A DNA stretch of 64,000 bases. Source: Sphingobium sp. BYY-5. GTDB taxonomy: Bacteria > Pseudomonadota > Alphaproteobacteria > Sphingomonadales > Sphingomonadaceae. Below are positions 17,749 to 26,372 of this stretch, in pieces. The translations under genes were made by a program, and so were the position numbers. The stretch covers positions 938,501 through 1,002,500 of the forward strand of contig NZ_JALEBH010000002.1 of assembly GCF_022758885.1 (NCBI RefSeq). The letters are read 5' to 3'. The stretch's first letter is position 1; the number at the start of each line of letters is the position of its first letter. The notes beneath the pieces are model-generated. The model did not search any database and was not told the DNA's origin. It saw only the letters and a program-made list of their open reading frames with translations.

Positions 17749-18828
17749 TCACGCCAGCGCGTTGGCGATCGCCTTGCCGCATTCGATGGTGCTTGCCTTG
17801 CCCTTCAGGTCGCCGGTGCGCAGGCCCGGCTCCGCCAGCACGGTTTCGACCGCGCGCATGATCGCGGCGGCGGCGTCCGCCTCGCCCAGATGCTCCAGCA
17901 TCATCGCCGCCGACCATATCTGGCCGACCGGGTTCGCAATCCCCTTGCCCGCAATGTCGGGGGCGGAACCATGCACCGGCTCGAACAGTGAGGGCGCGGT
18001 GCGGTCCGGGTTGATATTGCCCGACGGCGCAACCCCGATCGTGCCGGTGCAGGCTGGGCCGAGATCGGACAGGATGTCGCCGAACAGGTTGGACGCCACC
18101 ACCACGTCGAACCGGTCCGGGTTCAGCACGAACTGCGCGGTCAATATGTCGATATGATATTTGTCATGGGTGACGGTGGGATAATGTTTCGCCATCTCCT
18201 CCACCCGCTCGTCCCACCAGGGCATGGTGATGGCGATGCCGTTGGACTTGGTGGCGGACGTGACATGCTTGCGCTCGCGCGCCGCCGCCAGCTCGAACGC
18301 ATAGCGCAGCACGCGGTCGGTGCCGTGGCGGGTCATCACCGTTTCCTGGATCACCACCTCGCGCGGGGTGCCGGGGAACATCTTGCCGCCGACGGAGCTA
18401 TATTCCCCTTCCGTATTCTCGCGCACCACCCAGAAATCGATGTCGCCCGGCTCGCGCCCGACCAGCGGGCAGGGGACGCCTGGCATCAGGCGGACGGGGC
18501 GCAGATTGACATATTGATCATATTCGCGTCGGAACTGGAGCAGCGATCCCCATAGCGAGATATGATCGGGCACCGTGTCGGGCCAGCCGACCGCGCCGAA
18601 GAAGATCGCATCGGGATTGCCGATCCGCGCCTTCCAATCGTCGGGCATCATCTGGCCATGTTTGGCATAATAATCGCAGCAGGCGAAATCCTGCCATGTC
18701 TGCTCGATGGTGAAGCCATAGAGGCTCGCCGCGCGCTCCAGCACGCGGATGCCTTCGGGCATGACTTCCTTGCCGATGCCATCGCCGGGGATGACGGAGA
18801 TATTGTAGGCGCGGTTGGTGGCGGACAT
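17749..18828 (-). CDS. tartrate/D-malate dehydrogenase family protein
   Basis: 359 residues; ATG 18828 follows GGGAG. Isocitrate/isopropylmalate-type fold: VIPGDGIGKEV at the N-terminus, FWVVRENTEGEYSS, and the Mg/substrate aspartates in NLFGDILSDLG. The NAD region GSAPDIAGKGIANP follows. The residues and length match TtuC/DmlA-type decarboxylating dehydrogenases of D-malate or tartrate rather than LeuB. It sits in the amine cluster after the semialdehyde dehydrogenase; its role there is not obvious. Confidence 0.85.
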   Translation of the reverse strand: MSATNRAYNISVIPGDGIGKEVMPEGIRVLERAASLYGFTIEQTWQDFACCDYYAKHGQMMPDDWKARIGNPDAIFFGAVGWPDTVPDHISLWGSLLQFRREYDQYVNLRPVRLMPGVPCPLVGREPGDIDFWVVRENTEGEYSSVGGKMFPGTPREVVIQETVMTRHGTDRVLRYAFELAAARERKHVTSATKSNGIAITMPWWDERVEEMAKHYPTVTHDKYHIDILTAQFVLNPDRFDVVVASNLFGDILSDLGPACTGTIGVAPSGNINPDRTAPSLFEPVHGSAPDIAGKGIANPVGQIWSAAMMLEHLGEADAAAAIMRAVETVLAEPGLRTGDLKGKASTIECGKAIANALA

Positions 18829-18840
18829 AATTTACTCCCG

Positions 18841-18914
18841 TTCGCCCTGAGCCTGTCGAAGGGCTGCACTTCACTTCAAGAACAAGAACGAGGCTTCGAC
18901 AGGCTCAGCCCGAA
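18841..18914. repeat. imperfect 21-bp inverted repeat (CCTGAGCCTGTCGAAG type)
   Basis: Arms at 18841-18861 and 18894-18914 match at 19 of 21 positions; the core GAGCCTGTCGAAG / CTTCGACAGGCTC is a widespread proteobacterial intergenic palindrome. It fills the gap between the tartrate-type and semialdehyde dehydrogenase genes and may act as an mRNA stabiliser or attenuator. Confidence 0.75.
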
Positions 18915-18929
18915 TGGAGGTAGAGGGGA

Positions 18930-20393
18930 TTAAAGTTTCAGCCCCGCAATATGGAACGCCTTGGTCTCCAGATATTCCTCGATTCCCGCATGGGCGCCTT
19001 CGCGGCCCAGACCCGACATCTTGACCCCGCCGAACGGTGCGACCTCCATCGCGATCGATCCGCTGTTGAGCGCGACCATGCCCGCCTCCAGCCGCTCCGC
19101 CACGCGGAAGGCGCGGTGGAGATTCTCGGTATAGAAATAGCTGGCCAGGCCATAGCTGGTGGCGTTGGCGAGTTCGATGCCTTCCTCTTCATGGGTGAAG
19201 CGGAACAGCGGCGCGACCGGGCCGAACGTCTCCTCCTCCGCCAGCCGCATGTCGCGGGTCGCGCCGGTCAGGATGACAGGCGTCGCGAAACGCTCGCCGG
19301 TGGTGCCTTCGGGCGCCTGGGCGAACAGCGTCGCGCCATGCGCCAGCGCGTCGTCGATATGCGCCTTCACCTTGTCGGCGGCGGCGGCGTTGATGAGCGG
19401 ACCGATCGTGCTGCCCGCCTGGTCACCCGGCGCGACCCGGAGCGCGGCGACCGCCTTGGCCAGCTTCTCGGCAAAGGCGTCATACACGCCGTCCTGCACC
19501 AGGATGCGGTTCGCGCAGACGCAGGTCTGGCCCGCATTGCGGAACTTGCTGACCATCGCGCTGGCGACGGCGATGTCGATATCGGCGTCGTCGAACACGA
19601 TCAGCGGCGCATTGCCGCCCAGTTCGAAACTCACCCGCTTCACCGTATCGGCGCATTGCCGCATCAGCAGCGATCCCACCCGCGTCGATCCGGTGAAGGA
19701 CAATTTGCGCACTACCGGACTGGCGGTCAGCGCCCCGCCGATCGCGGCCGGCATACCGGTGACGACGTTGAACACCCCTGCGGGGAAACCCGCCTGCTCC
19801 GCCAGCTTCGCCAGCGCCAGCGCGGAAAATGGGGTGAGTTCGGACGGCTTCACGACCACCGGACATCCTGCCGCCAAAGCGGGCGCGCATTTGCGGGTGA
19901 TCATCGCCGCCGGGAAGTTCCACGGCGTGATCGCCGCGGACACGCCGACCGGTTCCTTCATCAGCAGGATGCGACGATTGGCTTCGGGTGCGGGGATGAT
20001 GCCGCCGTCGATGCGGCGGGCTTCTTCGGCGAACCATTTGATGAAGCTCGCCGCATAACGGATTTCGCCTTCGGCCTCCGCGATCGGCTTGCCCTGTTCC
20101 GCGGTCATGATGCGGCCAAGGTCTGCGATATTCTCCAGCACCAAAGCGTGCCATCGCTCCAGCAGCGCTGCGCGTTCGCCGGCGGTCTTCGCGCGCCACG
20201 CCGGCCAGGCGGCCTCGGCCGCAGTAATGGCGGCCTGCGTCTCGGCCTCGCCGCAATCGGGCACGGTGCCGATAATCGCACCGGTGGCGGGGTTGTCGAC
20301 CGGAACGCAGGCGCCGGACGCGACGCCGGTCCATTGGCCGCCGATGAAGGCCTGTTCGATGAAGAGAGCGGGATTGGTGAGCGAAAGGGTCAT
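18930..20393 (-). CDS. NAD(P) succinate-semialdehyde dehydrogenase-like (GabD family)
   Basis: 487 residues, full length. The ALDH landmarks are ITPWNFPAAMITRK, the nucleotide loop FTGSTRVGS, the general base in FELGGNAP and the double-Cys active site GQTCVCANR typical of GabD-type enzymes. C-terminal FGGVKMSGLGREG is intact. It would oxidise succinate semialdehyde (from a GABA-like amine) or a related semialdehyde. Its start overlaps the GNAT stop by four bases, so the two are translationally coupled. Confidence 0.87.
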   Translation of the reverse strand: MTLSLTNPALFIEQAFIGGQWTGVASGACVPVDNPATGAIIGTVPDCGEAETQAAITAAEAAWPAWRAKTAGERAALLERWHALVLENIADLGRIMTAEQGKPIAEAEGEIRYAASFIKWFAEEARRIDGGIIPAPEANRRILLMKEPVGVSAAITPWNFPAAMITRKCAPALAAGCPVVVKPSELTPFSALALAKLAEQAGFPAGVFNVVTGMPAAIGGALTASPVVRKLSFTGSTRVGSLLMRQCADTVKRVSFELGGNAPLIVFDDADIDIAVASAMVSKFRNAGQTCVCANRILVQDGVYDAFAEKLAKAVAALRVAPGDQAGSTIGPLINAAAADKVKAHIDDALAHGATLFAQAPEGTTGERFATPVILTGATRDMRLAEEETFGPVAPLFRFTHEEEGIELANATSYGLASYFYTENLHRAFRVAERLEAGMVALNSGSIAMEVAPFGGVKMSGLGREGAHAGIEEYLETKAFHIAGLKL

Positions 20394-21277
20394 CCGAGCG
20401 CCTGCGTGGTGAGGGAAAAGGTGGTGACGGTTGGGTCAGCCTTGGGCATCGGGCCGCGCACCATGCGCATCACCCGACCTACACAGGGCAGGCCCAGCGC
20501 ATCGAGCCAGGTCGACAGCTCACTTTCTTCCGGCACGTCGAGCCGGCAGAACATGCCCGCATTGGACCCCAGCCAGTGGGAGATCAGCGCCCGCGCCCCG
20601 CCTGTATCCGGGGCGATGGTCGGTCCCACCACATAGCCTCGCCCGAAGCGGCGGAAGAGCGCGAAGCCCACCGGCTCGTTGCGGCGCGTCAACACCACGC
20701 CCTGGGCGCCCGGGACGAGCGCGTCGAGCAGAGCGTCGCGATTCATGCCGGTGGCGCGTTGCGCCAGATCGCGCAGCGTCGCCATATCCTTGCTGCCCAG
20801 CGGCCGGACCCGTTCGTCGGGGATCAACTCGGCCATCGGGACGGCAAACGCCGCGCCTTGATGCTGGAACACCGGGCCTACGGGCATGAAACCCAGCTTG
20901 CGATAGAGCGGCGCGCCTTCGTCGGTGGCGTTGAGCAACACGGTGCGCCCGTCCAGATCGCCCAGCACCGCATCCATCAGCCGGCGGCCGACGCCCATGC
21001 CCTGGGCCTGAGGTGACACGATCACCATGCCCAGCGTTGCGGCATCCGTGCCATAGAGCCACGCCATGGCCGTGCCGATCACCTCCTTTTGATGATCTGG
21101 CTTTTGATGATCTGGGCCATCACGCTCGGCGACATAGCCGAAGCCCATGCTCAGCAGCATCTCCCAATCCTCGATACGGTGGGGCCATTTCTGCTCGCTG
21201 GAAAGTCCATGGGCGGCGGTGAGGTCCTCGACGGTCATGCGCCGCAGGGTCACCATCGCCTCTATGCCTGTCGCCAT
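20390..21277 (-). CDS. GNAT N-acetyltransferase with C-terminal Acetyltransf_18-like domain
   Basis: 295 residues from ATG 21277, which follows AAGGAG at seven bases; the same frame stays open far upstream but that part is antisense to the aldehyde dehydrogenase. The N-terminal GNAT core contains VIVSPQAQGMGVGRRLMDAV (acetyl-CoA loop). A second GNAT-like half (LLDALVPGAQGVVLTRRNEPVGFALFRRFGRGYVVGPTIA) makes the double-domain layout. It may acetylate the amine substrate or an intermediate. A 15-bp tandem duplication gives the odd DHQKPDHQKE around residue 54-63. Confidence 0.85.
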   Translation of the reverse strand: MATGIEAMVTLRRMTVEDLTAAHGLSSEQKWPHRIEDWEMLLSMGFGYVAERDGPDHQKPDHQKEVIGTAMAWLYGTDAATLGMVIVSPQAQGMGVGRRLMDAVLGDLDGRTVLLNATDEGAPLYRKLGFMPVGPVFQHQGAAFAVPMAELIPDERVRPLGSKDMATLRDLAQRATGMNRDALLDALVPGAQGVVLTRRNEPVGFALFRRFGRGYVVGPTIAPDTGGARALISHWLGSNAGMFCRLDVPEESELSTWLDALGLPCVGRVMRMVRGPMPKADPTVTTFSLTTQALG

Positions 21278-21466
21278 GCGTCTTGCTCCTTGGCGGAAAG
21301 GGTTGGTCGGAATCGGTAGCCGGACATTAGGGGGCCGCGCCAAGCATTGGCTGCTGCCTTCGTCCTGTTTTTGGAAGAATATCGCGCGGATTTTCCTGTG
21401 CAATCGCCACAAATGCCGTCGTGCACGCCTATTCTGCCGCGAAGTCCGAATAAGGAGACAAGGGCC
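21278..21466. promoter_or_regulatory. divergent promoter region, GNAT-gabD versus aldehyde dehydrogenase
   Basis: 189 bases without a gene between opposing starts. It must contain promoters for both sides of the amine cluster. I see no convincing operator palindrome. Confidence 0.4.
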
Positions 21467-22939
21467 GTGACCGGTTTCGACCCCGATCAGATCAGCGTGG
21501 CGCAGGCGAATAATTTCATCGGCGGCCGCCGGGTGGAAGGGCGCGGCGCGGCGATCGCCGTCCGCCGTCCTTCGGACGGTCGGGTGCAGGCGGATCTCGA
21601 CAGTGTGGACGCGGACCAGCTTGCCCAGGCGGTTGAAAATGCGCAGGCCGCCTACAAGGGCAGCGGCTGGGCGCAGGCCGACCCGCGCGGGCGGATGAAG
21701 GTGCTGCGTCGCTGGGCTGACCTGATCGAGGCGGATGCCGCTCAACTCGCGCCGCTGGAAGCGCTGGGTTCGACCCGGACGATCAACGAAATCAATGCCT
21801 GGGATCTGAGCTATACCGCCGAAACGATCCGCTTCTTCGCGGAGTGGGCCGACAAGGTCGGCGGCGAAGTCGCGGCCACCACGCCCGACAAGCTCGGCTT
21901 CACCATCGCCGAACCCTATGGCGTGGTCGCGGCGATCGCGCCGTGGAACCTGCCGCTGGTCATGGCCGGCTGGAAGATCGCACCCGCCATCGCGGCGGGC
22001 AATTCGGTGGTATTGAAGCCCTCGGAAATGACGCCCTTCAGCATCGTGCGCCTGGCTGAACTGGCGATCGAGGCGGGGCTGCCCGCTGGCGTTTTCAACA
22101 TTGTGCAGGGGGATGGCCGATCGGTCGGCGATCCGCTGGTGCGTCGTCCCGAAGTAGCGAAAGTCACCTTCACTGGCTCGACCTGTACCGGAGCTGCGAT
22201 CATGGCGGCCTGCGCGCAGACCGGGCCGAAGCCGGTCACACTGGAACTGGGCGGCAAGAGTCCGCAGATCGTCTTCGCCGATGCTGGGATCGACAAGGCG
22301 GCGGCCTTGGTCGCGCGCGCTATCACGCTCAACGCCGGGCAGGTCTGCGTCGCCGGATCGCGGCTGCTGGTGCAGGATAAGGTCGCCGACCAGGTGATCG
22401 ACCGCATCCTGTCCGCCTTCGCCGCGCACAAGGCGGGGCCGACCTGGCGCAGCGACACGACGCTGGGTCCGATCATTTCCGAAGGTCAGCTCGATCGCAT
22501 GGAAGGCATCGTCAAGCGCGCGGTGGCGGACGGTGCCGAACTGCTGGCGGGCGGCGGCCGGGCCACTGCGCCGCAGGAAGGCAGCTATTTCGCGCCGACC
22601 CTGCTCGCGAATGTCGATCAGAAGAGCGAGGTGGTGCAGGGTGAGGTTTTCGGTCCCGTGCTGACCGTCCAGACCTTCACCGATGAGGCGGAGGCCTATA
22701 CGCTGGCCAATGACAGCGACTATGGCCTGGCCGCAGGCGTCCATACCGGCGACGTGGCCAAGGCGCTCCGCGCCACCCGCGCACTGGAGGCGGGCACGAT
22801 CTGGGTCAACCGCTATGGTCGTAGCAACGACTTCATCCTGCCGACGGGCGGCTATAAACAATCGGGCATCGGCAAGGATCTGGGCCGCGAAGCCTATATG
22901 GCGAACCTCAAGACCAAGACGGCGCTGATCGAATTTTGA
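21467..22939 (+). CDS. NAD-dependent aldehyde dehydrogenase
   Basis: 490 residues from GTG 21467, preceded by AAGGAGA at about nine bases; the in-frame upstream ATG at 21347 lacks such a site and adds 40 residues unlike the family. Landmarks: IAPWNLPLVMAGWK, FTGSTCTGA, LELGGKSP, active-site GQVCVAGSR, and GGYKQSGIGKDLG at the end. It is of the PuuC/betaine-aldehyde type, so an aminoaldehyde from the neighbouring amine oxidases is a sensible substrate. Confidence 0.88.
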   Translation: MTGFDPDQISVAQANNFIGGRRVEGRGAAIAVRRPSDGRVQADLDSVDADQLAQAVENAQAAYKGSGWAQADPRGRMKVLRRWADLIEADAAQLAPLEALGSTRTINEINAWDLSYTAETIRFFAEWADKVGGEVAATTPDKLGFTIAEPYGVVAAIAPWNLPLVMAGWKIAPAIAAGNSVVLKPSEMTPFSIVRLAELAIEAGLPAGVFNIVQGDGRSVGDPLVRRPEVAKVTFTGSTCTGAAIMAACAQTGPKPVTLELGGKSPQIVFADAGIDKAAALVARAITLNAGQVCVAGSRLLVQDKVADQVIDRILSAFAAHKAGPTWRSDTTLGPIISEGQLDRMEGIVKRAVADGAELLAGGGRATAPQEGSYFAPTLLANVDQKSEVVQGEVFGPVLTVQTFTDEAEAYTLANDSDYGLAAGVHTGDVAKALRATRALEAGTIWVNRYGRSNDFILPTGGYKQSGIGKDLGREAYMANLKTKTALIEF

Positions 22940-22945
22940 TCCTTT

Positions 22946-23005
22946 GGCGTCATCATTCCATGTGTTACATTGCACTTTGTTGGCAAAACATGGAATGATG
23001 ACGCC
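22946..23005. promoter_or_regulatory. perfect 17-bp inverted repeat, probable ParD operator
   Basis: GGCGTCATCATTCCATG (22946-22962) and its exact complement CATGGAATGATGACGCC (22989-23005) flank a 26-base AT-rich spacer with TGTTACATT as a possible -10. The right arm ends at the base before the antitoxin GTG. Autoregulation of toxin-antitoxin operons through such palindromes by RHH antitoxins is well known. Confidence 0.75.
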
Positions 23006-23293
23006 GTGAATGAGGCAACATTTACCTTTCGCGTCGACGAACAGTTGAAGAGCCAGTTTGCGCGCGTCGCCAAGGCGCGAGATCGGTCCGGTGCTCAGTT
23101 GTTGCGCGATTTCATGCGCGACGTTGTGCGACACGATCAACTGGAAGATTCTCATGACGCCTGGTTCCGACGTCAAGTCGAAGCCGGGCGCGTGTCCGCA
23201 CAGGACGGTGCGATGACCTCCGGGGAAGATGTCGAGGCGCATTTCGCCGCGCGACGGGCCGCCACCCTGCGGAAGATCGATAGCGGAGAATGA
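23006..23293 (+). CDS. parD: ParD-like ribbon-helix-helix antitoxin
   Basis: 95 residues from GTG 23006. The N-terminal strand and helices NEATFTFRVDEQLKSQFARVAK...GAQLLRDFMRDVV have the RHH pattern. The acidic/polar C-terminal half (RQVEAGRVSAQDGAMTSGEDVEAHF) matches antitoxins that wrap RelE/ParE toxins. No upstream ATG gives a better start. The stop overlaps the start of the toxin remnant (ATGA), as usual for parDE. It should bind its own operator at 22946-23005. Confidence 0.83.
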   Translation: MNEATFTFRVDEQLKSQFARVAKARDRSGAQLLRDFMRDVVRHDQLEDSHDAWFRRQVEAGRVSAQDGAMTSGEDVEAHFAARRAATLRKIDSGE

Positions 23294-23569
23294 GACTGCG
23301 CTGGACGGCGGAGGCGGTCGCCGACCGCGACGCCATCTATGACTATGTCGAAGCACGCAATCCTCGCGCCGCGCTCAGGCTCGATGGTCTGTTCTCGGAA
23401 AAGGCCCTCCCTGGCCGATCATCCTGCCATGGGCCGGCCGGGGCGGGTCGCGGGGACACGTGAACTGGTGGCGCACCGCAATTATATATTGGTCTATGAT
23501 GTGGCCGAGAGCGAAATACGCATTTTGCGTTTGCTCCATGCGGCGCGCCGATGGCCTCCGTCCCGATGA
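23290..23569 (+). pseudogene. parE: ParE/RelE toxin, broken by a frameshift
   Basis: Reading from ATG 23290 gives MRLRWTAEAVADRDAIYDYV...RLDGLFSEKA, a normal ParE N-terminus, but then reaches a stop at about 23462 in unrelated residues. The missing remainder, LADHPAMGRPGRVAGTREL, VAHRNYILVYDV and EIRILRLLHAARRWP, is present in another frame up to 23569. One extra base (or two missing) near 23401-23415 explains it. Restored, the toxin would be about 92 residues, the normal size. A sequencing error cannot be excluded. Confidence 0.8.
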
Positions 23570-23578
23570 ATCTTCACT

Positions 23579-24715
23579 TTATTGCTGGTCAGCAAACCGT
23601 CCGATCCTGTACGGTTCCATCGGGATATCCGTCGCGCTCTTGGCGATGATTTCCGCCATCGTCTCGCCCACGCCTGGCCCGATCTGGAAGCCCGATCCTG
23701 AAAAGCCGAACGCATAATAAAGCCCGCTGGTTGTGGCGCTCGGTCCCATGACCGGCTGGCTGTCGGGCATATATCCCTCGATCCCGGACCAGACGCGGAT
23801 GATGTTGAGCTTGCCCAGTTGCGGCGCGAGCCGGCGGATCTGCTTCAACTGGCTCAGCGTATTTTGCGGTTCGACATAGGCGCGATACTGGTCGGGGAAG
23901 GACGGCCCACGCGTGCTGCCGCCCAGCACGATATTACCGCGCGCCACCTGGCGGAAATAGACCGTTTCCTCCTCCAGCGGCGTCATCACGCCGACGGCGG
24001 GATGGATCGCATAGGGCACCGGCTCGGTGACGCTCATATTCGGGCCGCGCGGGATGATCGGCACCGGTTCGCCGAATTGCGAGGACAGCGTATTGCCCCA
24101 CGCGCCCGCCGTCACCAGCAGGATTGGCGCGCGGAAAGTCCGCCCGTCCGCCGCCGTGACAACGAAATCCTCGCCCAGCTTCTGCGCGTCGACGATCTTC
24201 GTATTCTCATGCACCACCGCGCCTAGTTTCTGCGCGGCACGGGCGAAGGCAGGGGCGGCTAGGCGCGGATTGGCGTGGCCATCCAGCGCCGAATAGGAAC
24301 CGGCCAACACGTCCGGCCCGAAGAAGGGGAATTTGCTGCGCAGCGCATTGCCGCTCAGCAGTTCGAGATCCAGCCCTTCCAGTCGTGCCTTTTCGGCATA
24401 ATCCTCCATCGCGCCGACCAGTTCGGGCCGCTCGCGATAGCAGACACGGATATGCCCCGACTGGAGATATTCGACCTCCGCGCCCAGCAATTCGCGCGAC
24501 TTGCGCCAGATGGCGATGGCGCGATTGGCGAGCGGGAGTTGATGGAACGGCCGCCCCTGACGGCGCACATTGCCGAAATTGGTGCCGCTCGCCTGCCGCC
24601 CGATCAGATCGGTTTCCAGCAAAGTGACCGACAGCCCATGACCGCGCAGGAACAAGGCGGCCGACGATCCCATCAGCCCGCCGCCCACGATGATGACGTC
24701 GCTCGCGCCGCTCAT
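23579..24715 (-). CDS. DadA-like FAD oxidoreductase, beta subunit of an amine dehydrogenase
   Basis: 378 residues from ATG 24715, overlapping the alpha-subunit stop by four bases. The dinucleotide fold VIIVGGGLMGSSAALFLRGHG starts at residue 6 and the C-terminal FAD stretch is YYAFGFSGSGFQIGPGVGE. Family: DAO/DadA, as in octopine oxidase OoxB, HcnC, sarcosine oxidase beta and D-hydroxyproline dehydrogenase beta. With the next two genes it forms the classic three-part enzyme that oxidises secondary amines or D-/imino acids. It is the last gene of a nine-gene operon. Confidence 0.88.
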   Translation of the reverse strand: MSGASDVIIVGGGLMGSSAALFLRGHGLSVTLLETDLIGRQASGTNFGNVRRQGRPFHQLPLANRAIAIWRKSRELLGAEVEYLQSGHIRVCYRERPELVGAMEDYAEKARLEGLDLELLSGNALRSKFPFFGPDVLAGSYSALDGHANPRLAAPAFARAAQKLGAVVHENTKIVDAQKLGEDFVVTAADGRTFRAPILLVTAGAWGNTLSSQFGEPVPIIPRGPNMSVTEPVPYAIHPAVGVMTPLEEETVYFRQVARGNIVLGGSTRGPSFPDQYRAYVEPQNTLSQLKQIRRLAPQLGKLNIIRVWSGIEGYMPDSQPVMGPSATTSGLYYAFGFSGSGFQIGPGVGETMAEIIAKSATDIPMEPYRIGRFADQQ

Positions 24716-26085
24716 TCTTCTTCTCCGATCGCGATGGTCAGCGGCTTGACCGGCGCCTGTCCGCGCAAACGCCCGACCTGTTCGACCGGGATGCCGGCTT
24801 CCGCCGCGATCAGCTCTGCGGCGGCCAGGCCGCAATAGCGCCCCTGGCAGCGGCCCATGCCGACCCGGCTGAACGCCTTGGCCCGGTTCGCTTCCTGCGC
24901 GCCCGTTTCGCGCATAACGCCACGCAGGTCGCCCGCCGTCACGCCCTCGCAGCGGCACAAGATCGCCTCGTCGGGCAGATCGGCAGCCTGTTTGACCGGC
25001 CAGGGGAAAGCCGTGGCCAGCCCGCGCGCGAACTTCGCATAAGTCGCGACATCGCCGCGCAACGCCGTCATCTCGCCCTTGTTTGCCGGCAGGCCCAGAT
25101 CGTCCAGGGCCGCCAGCGCCGCCAACTTCCCACTCGCTTCGGCCGACCGCGCGCCCAATATCTTGGCGCCGTCGCCCGCCAGATAGATGCCTTCGACACT
25201 CGCGCGCCCGTCGCCGTCGCGGTCGGGCAGCCATTGCCGGGTGAGGGGATCGAAGGAGAAGGCGCAACGCGCCAGATCGGCCAACTGCGTTTCGGGCCGC
25301 AGATGATAGCCCATCGCCACCGCATCGCAGGCAATGTCTCGTTCCGTGCCTCTGCCATCGCGGAATCGAAGACCGCTGACTCCCGTTTCGGGATCGCCTA
25401 TGATCTCCACCGGCGTCACGCCATGATGCATCGCCACGCCCGCTCGCTTCAGCGCCTGCGTCAGCTTCACCCCGTTCCACAGTACCGACGGCATCGCCAG
25501 CAGGTCCGGCAAGGCCCTTATCCGCGTGGAGAAGGGCGATGTGTCCAGCACCGCCGCGACATTTGCGCCCGCTTCCACATATTGGCTGGCGACCAGATAG
25601 AGCAGCGGTCCCGACCCCATGAACACGACCCTGTGCCCGATCGACACGGCTTGCGACTTGAGCGCCACCTGCGCGCCGCCCAGGCTATAGGCGCCCGCGA
25701 AGTTCCAGCCCTTGATCGGCATCAGCCGATCGGTCGCCCCGGTGCAGAGCAGCAGCGCATCGAACGGCAGAGCGTCCTGACCCGTCGCTCTCGCTGTCCA
25801 GACATGGCGGCCCGCAATGTTCCACACCAGCGTTTCGGGCCGATAGTCGATGCGGTCCCGGATCATATCGAACGCGCCATGCACTGCCTGCGCCCGCCCT
25901 GCTTCGGTGCCGTAGAGCTTGGCATAGGACCTGGTGAAATGATCGGGCTGTCGCCGATAGATCTGTCCTCCGTCACGCCGTCCCTCGTCGATGACCACGG
26001 GCCGTAGTCCTGCCTCCACGCAGGCCTGCGCTGCGCGCGTGCCAGCCGGTCCCGCGCCGACGATGATTATCCGTGGCTGGGCCAT
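24712..26085 (-). CDS. FAD/NAD(P)-binding alpha subunit with C-terminal Fe-S domain
   Basis: 457 residues from ATG 26085. The first FAD motif is IIIVGAGPAGTRAAQACVEAG, a second nucleotide motif is VVFMGSGPLLYLVASQYVEAG, and a GDGAKILGARSAEASG stretch follows. The C-terminal BFD-like [2Fe-2S] domain has CRCEGVT and GMGRCQGRYC. This matches OoxA/HcnB/LhpF-type alpha subunits that pass electrons between the amine-oxidising beta subunit and an acceptor. It overlaps the small ferredoxin-like gene by 19 bases. Confidence 0.88.
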   Translation of the reverse strand: MAQPRIIIVGAGPAGTRAAQACVEAGLRPVVIDEGRRDGGQIYRRQPDHFTRSYAKLYGTEAGRAQAVHGAFDMIRDRIDYRPETLVWNIAGRHVWTARATGQDALPFDALLLCTGATDRLMPIKGWNFAGAYSLGGAQVALKSQAVSIGHRVVFMGSGPLLYLVASQYVEAGANVAAVLDTSPFSTRIRALPDLLAMPSVLWNGVKLTQALKRAGVAMHHGVTPVEIIGDPETGVSGLRFRDGRGTERDIACDAVAMGYHLRPETQLADLARCAFSFDPLTRQWLPDRDGDGRASVEGIYLAGDGAKILGARSAEASGKLAALAALDDLGLPANKGEMTALRGDVATYAKFARGLATAFPWPVKQAADLPDEAILCRCEGVTAGDLRGVMRETGAQEANRAKAFSRVGMGRCQGRYCGLAAAELIAAEAGIPVEQVGRLRGQAPVKPLTIAIGEEE

Positions 26086-26372
26086 GACGCCTCCGGCTGG
26101 CTGGTGACGATCCGCTGGCCGGGTGCCGCCAATGTGGAGCAGGCGCGCAACCGGTCGCCATTTTCGGTCCAGACCCAGCAATCCTGGCACGCGCCCATCA
26201 GGCAGAATCCCGCCCGCTTCTCCGGCCCGAACTCACTCTGGCGCAGCGTGCCGCCGCTGGCGAGCAGCGCGACCATCAGCGTATCGCCCTCCAATGCTTC
26301 GACCGGCCGGCCGTCGACATATAGGGTCACAGATGGGCGATCGGTTTCGCCCAGTCGAACGAACCGGCTCAT
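26067..26372 (-). CDS. (2Fe-2S)-binding gamma subunit
   Basis: 101 residues. A plant-ferredoxin-like small domain: TLYVDGRPVEALEGDTLMVALLA, then the cysteines FCLMGACQDCWV and ACS. This is the HcnA/LhpE/SoxA-N type small subunit that pairs with the alpha and beta proteins encoded directly downstream. The stop lies inside the alpha gene and the start overlaps the ABC ATPase stop (ATGA). Confidence 0.87.
   Translation of the reverse strand: MSRFVRLGETDRPSVTLYVDGRPVEALEGDTLMVALLASGGTLRQSEFGPEKRAGFCLMGACQDCWVWTENGDRLRACSTLAAPGQRIVTSQPEASWPSHG

Noticed and set aside
18841-18914. The repeats here and at 8867, 15520, 52222 and 57842 as a CRISPR array
   Set aside because: They are single, unrelated palindromes at distant gene borders without regular spacing or spacers.
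21278-23356. Minus-strand frame open from 23356 through the whole aldehyde dehydrogenase into the GNAT gene (988 codons)
   Set aside because: Upstream of 21277 it is antisense to a full-length aldehyde dehydrogenase and to parD; the protein there has no family features, and a good ribosome-binding site marks the real GNAT start at 21277.
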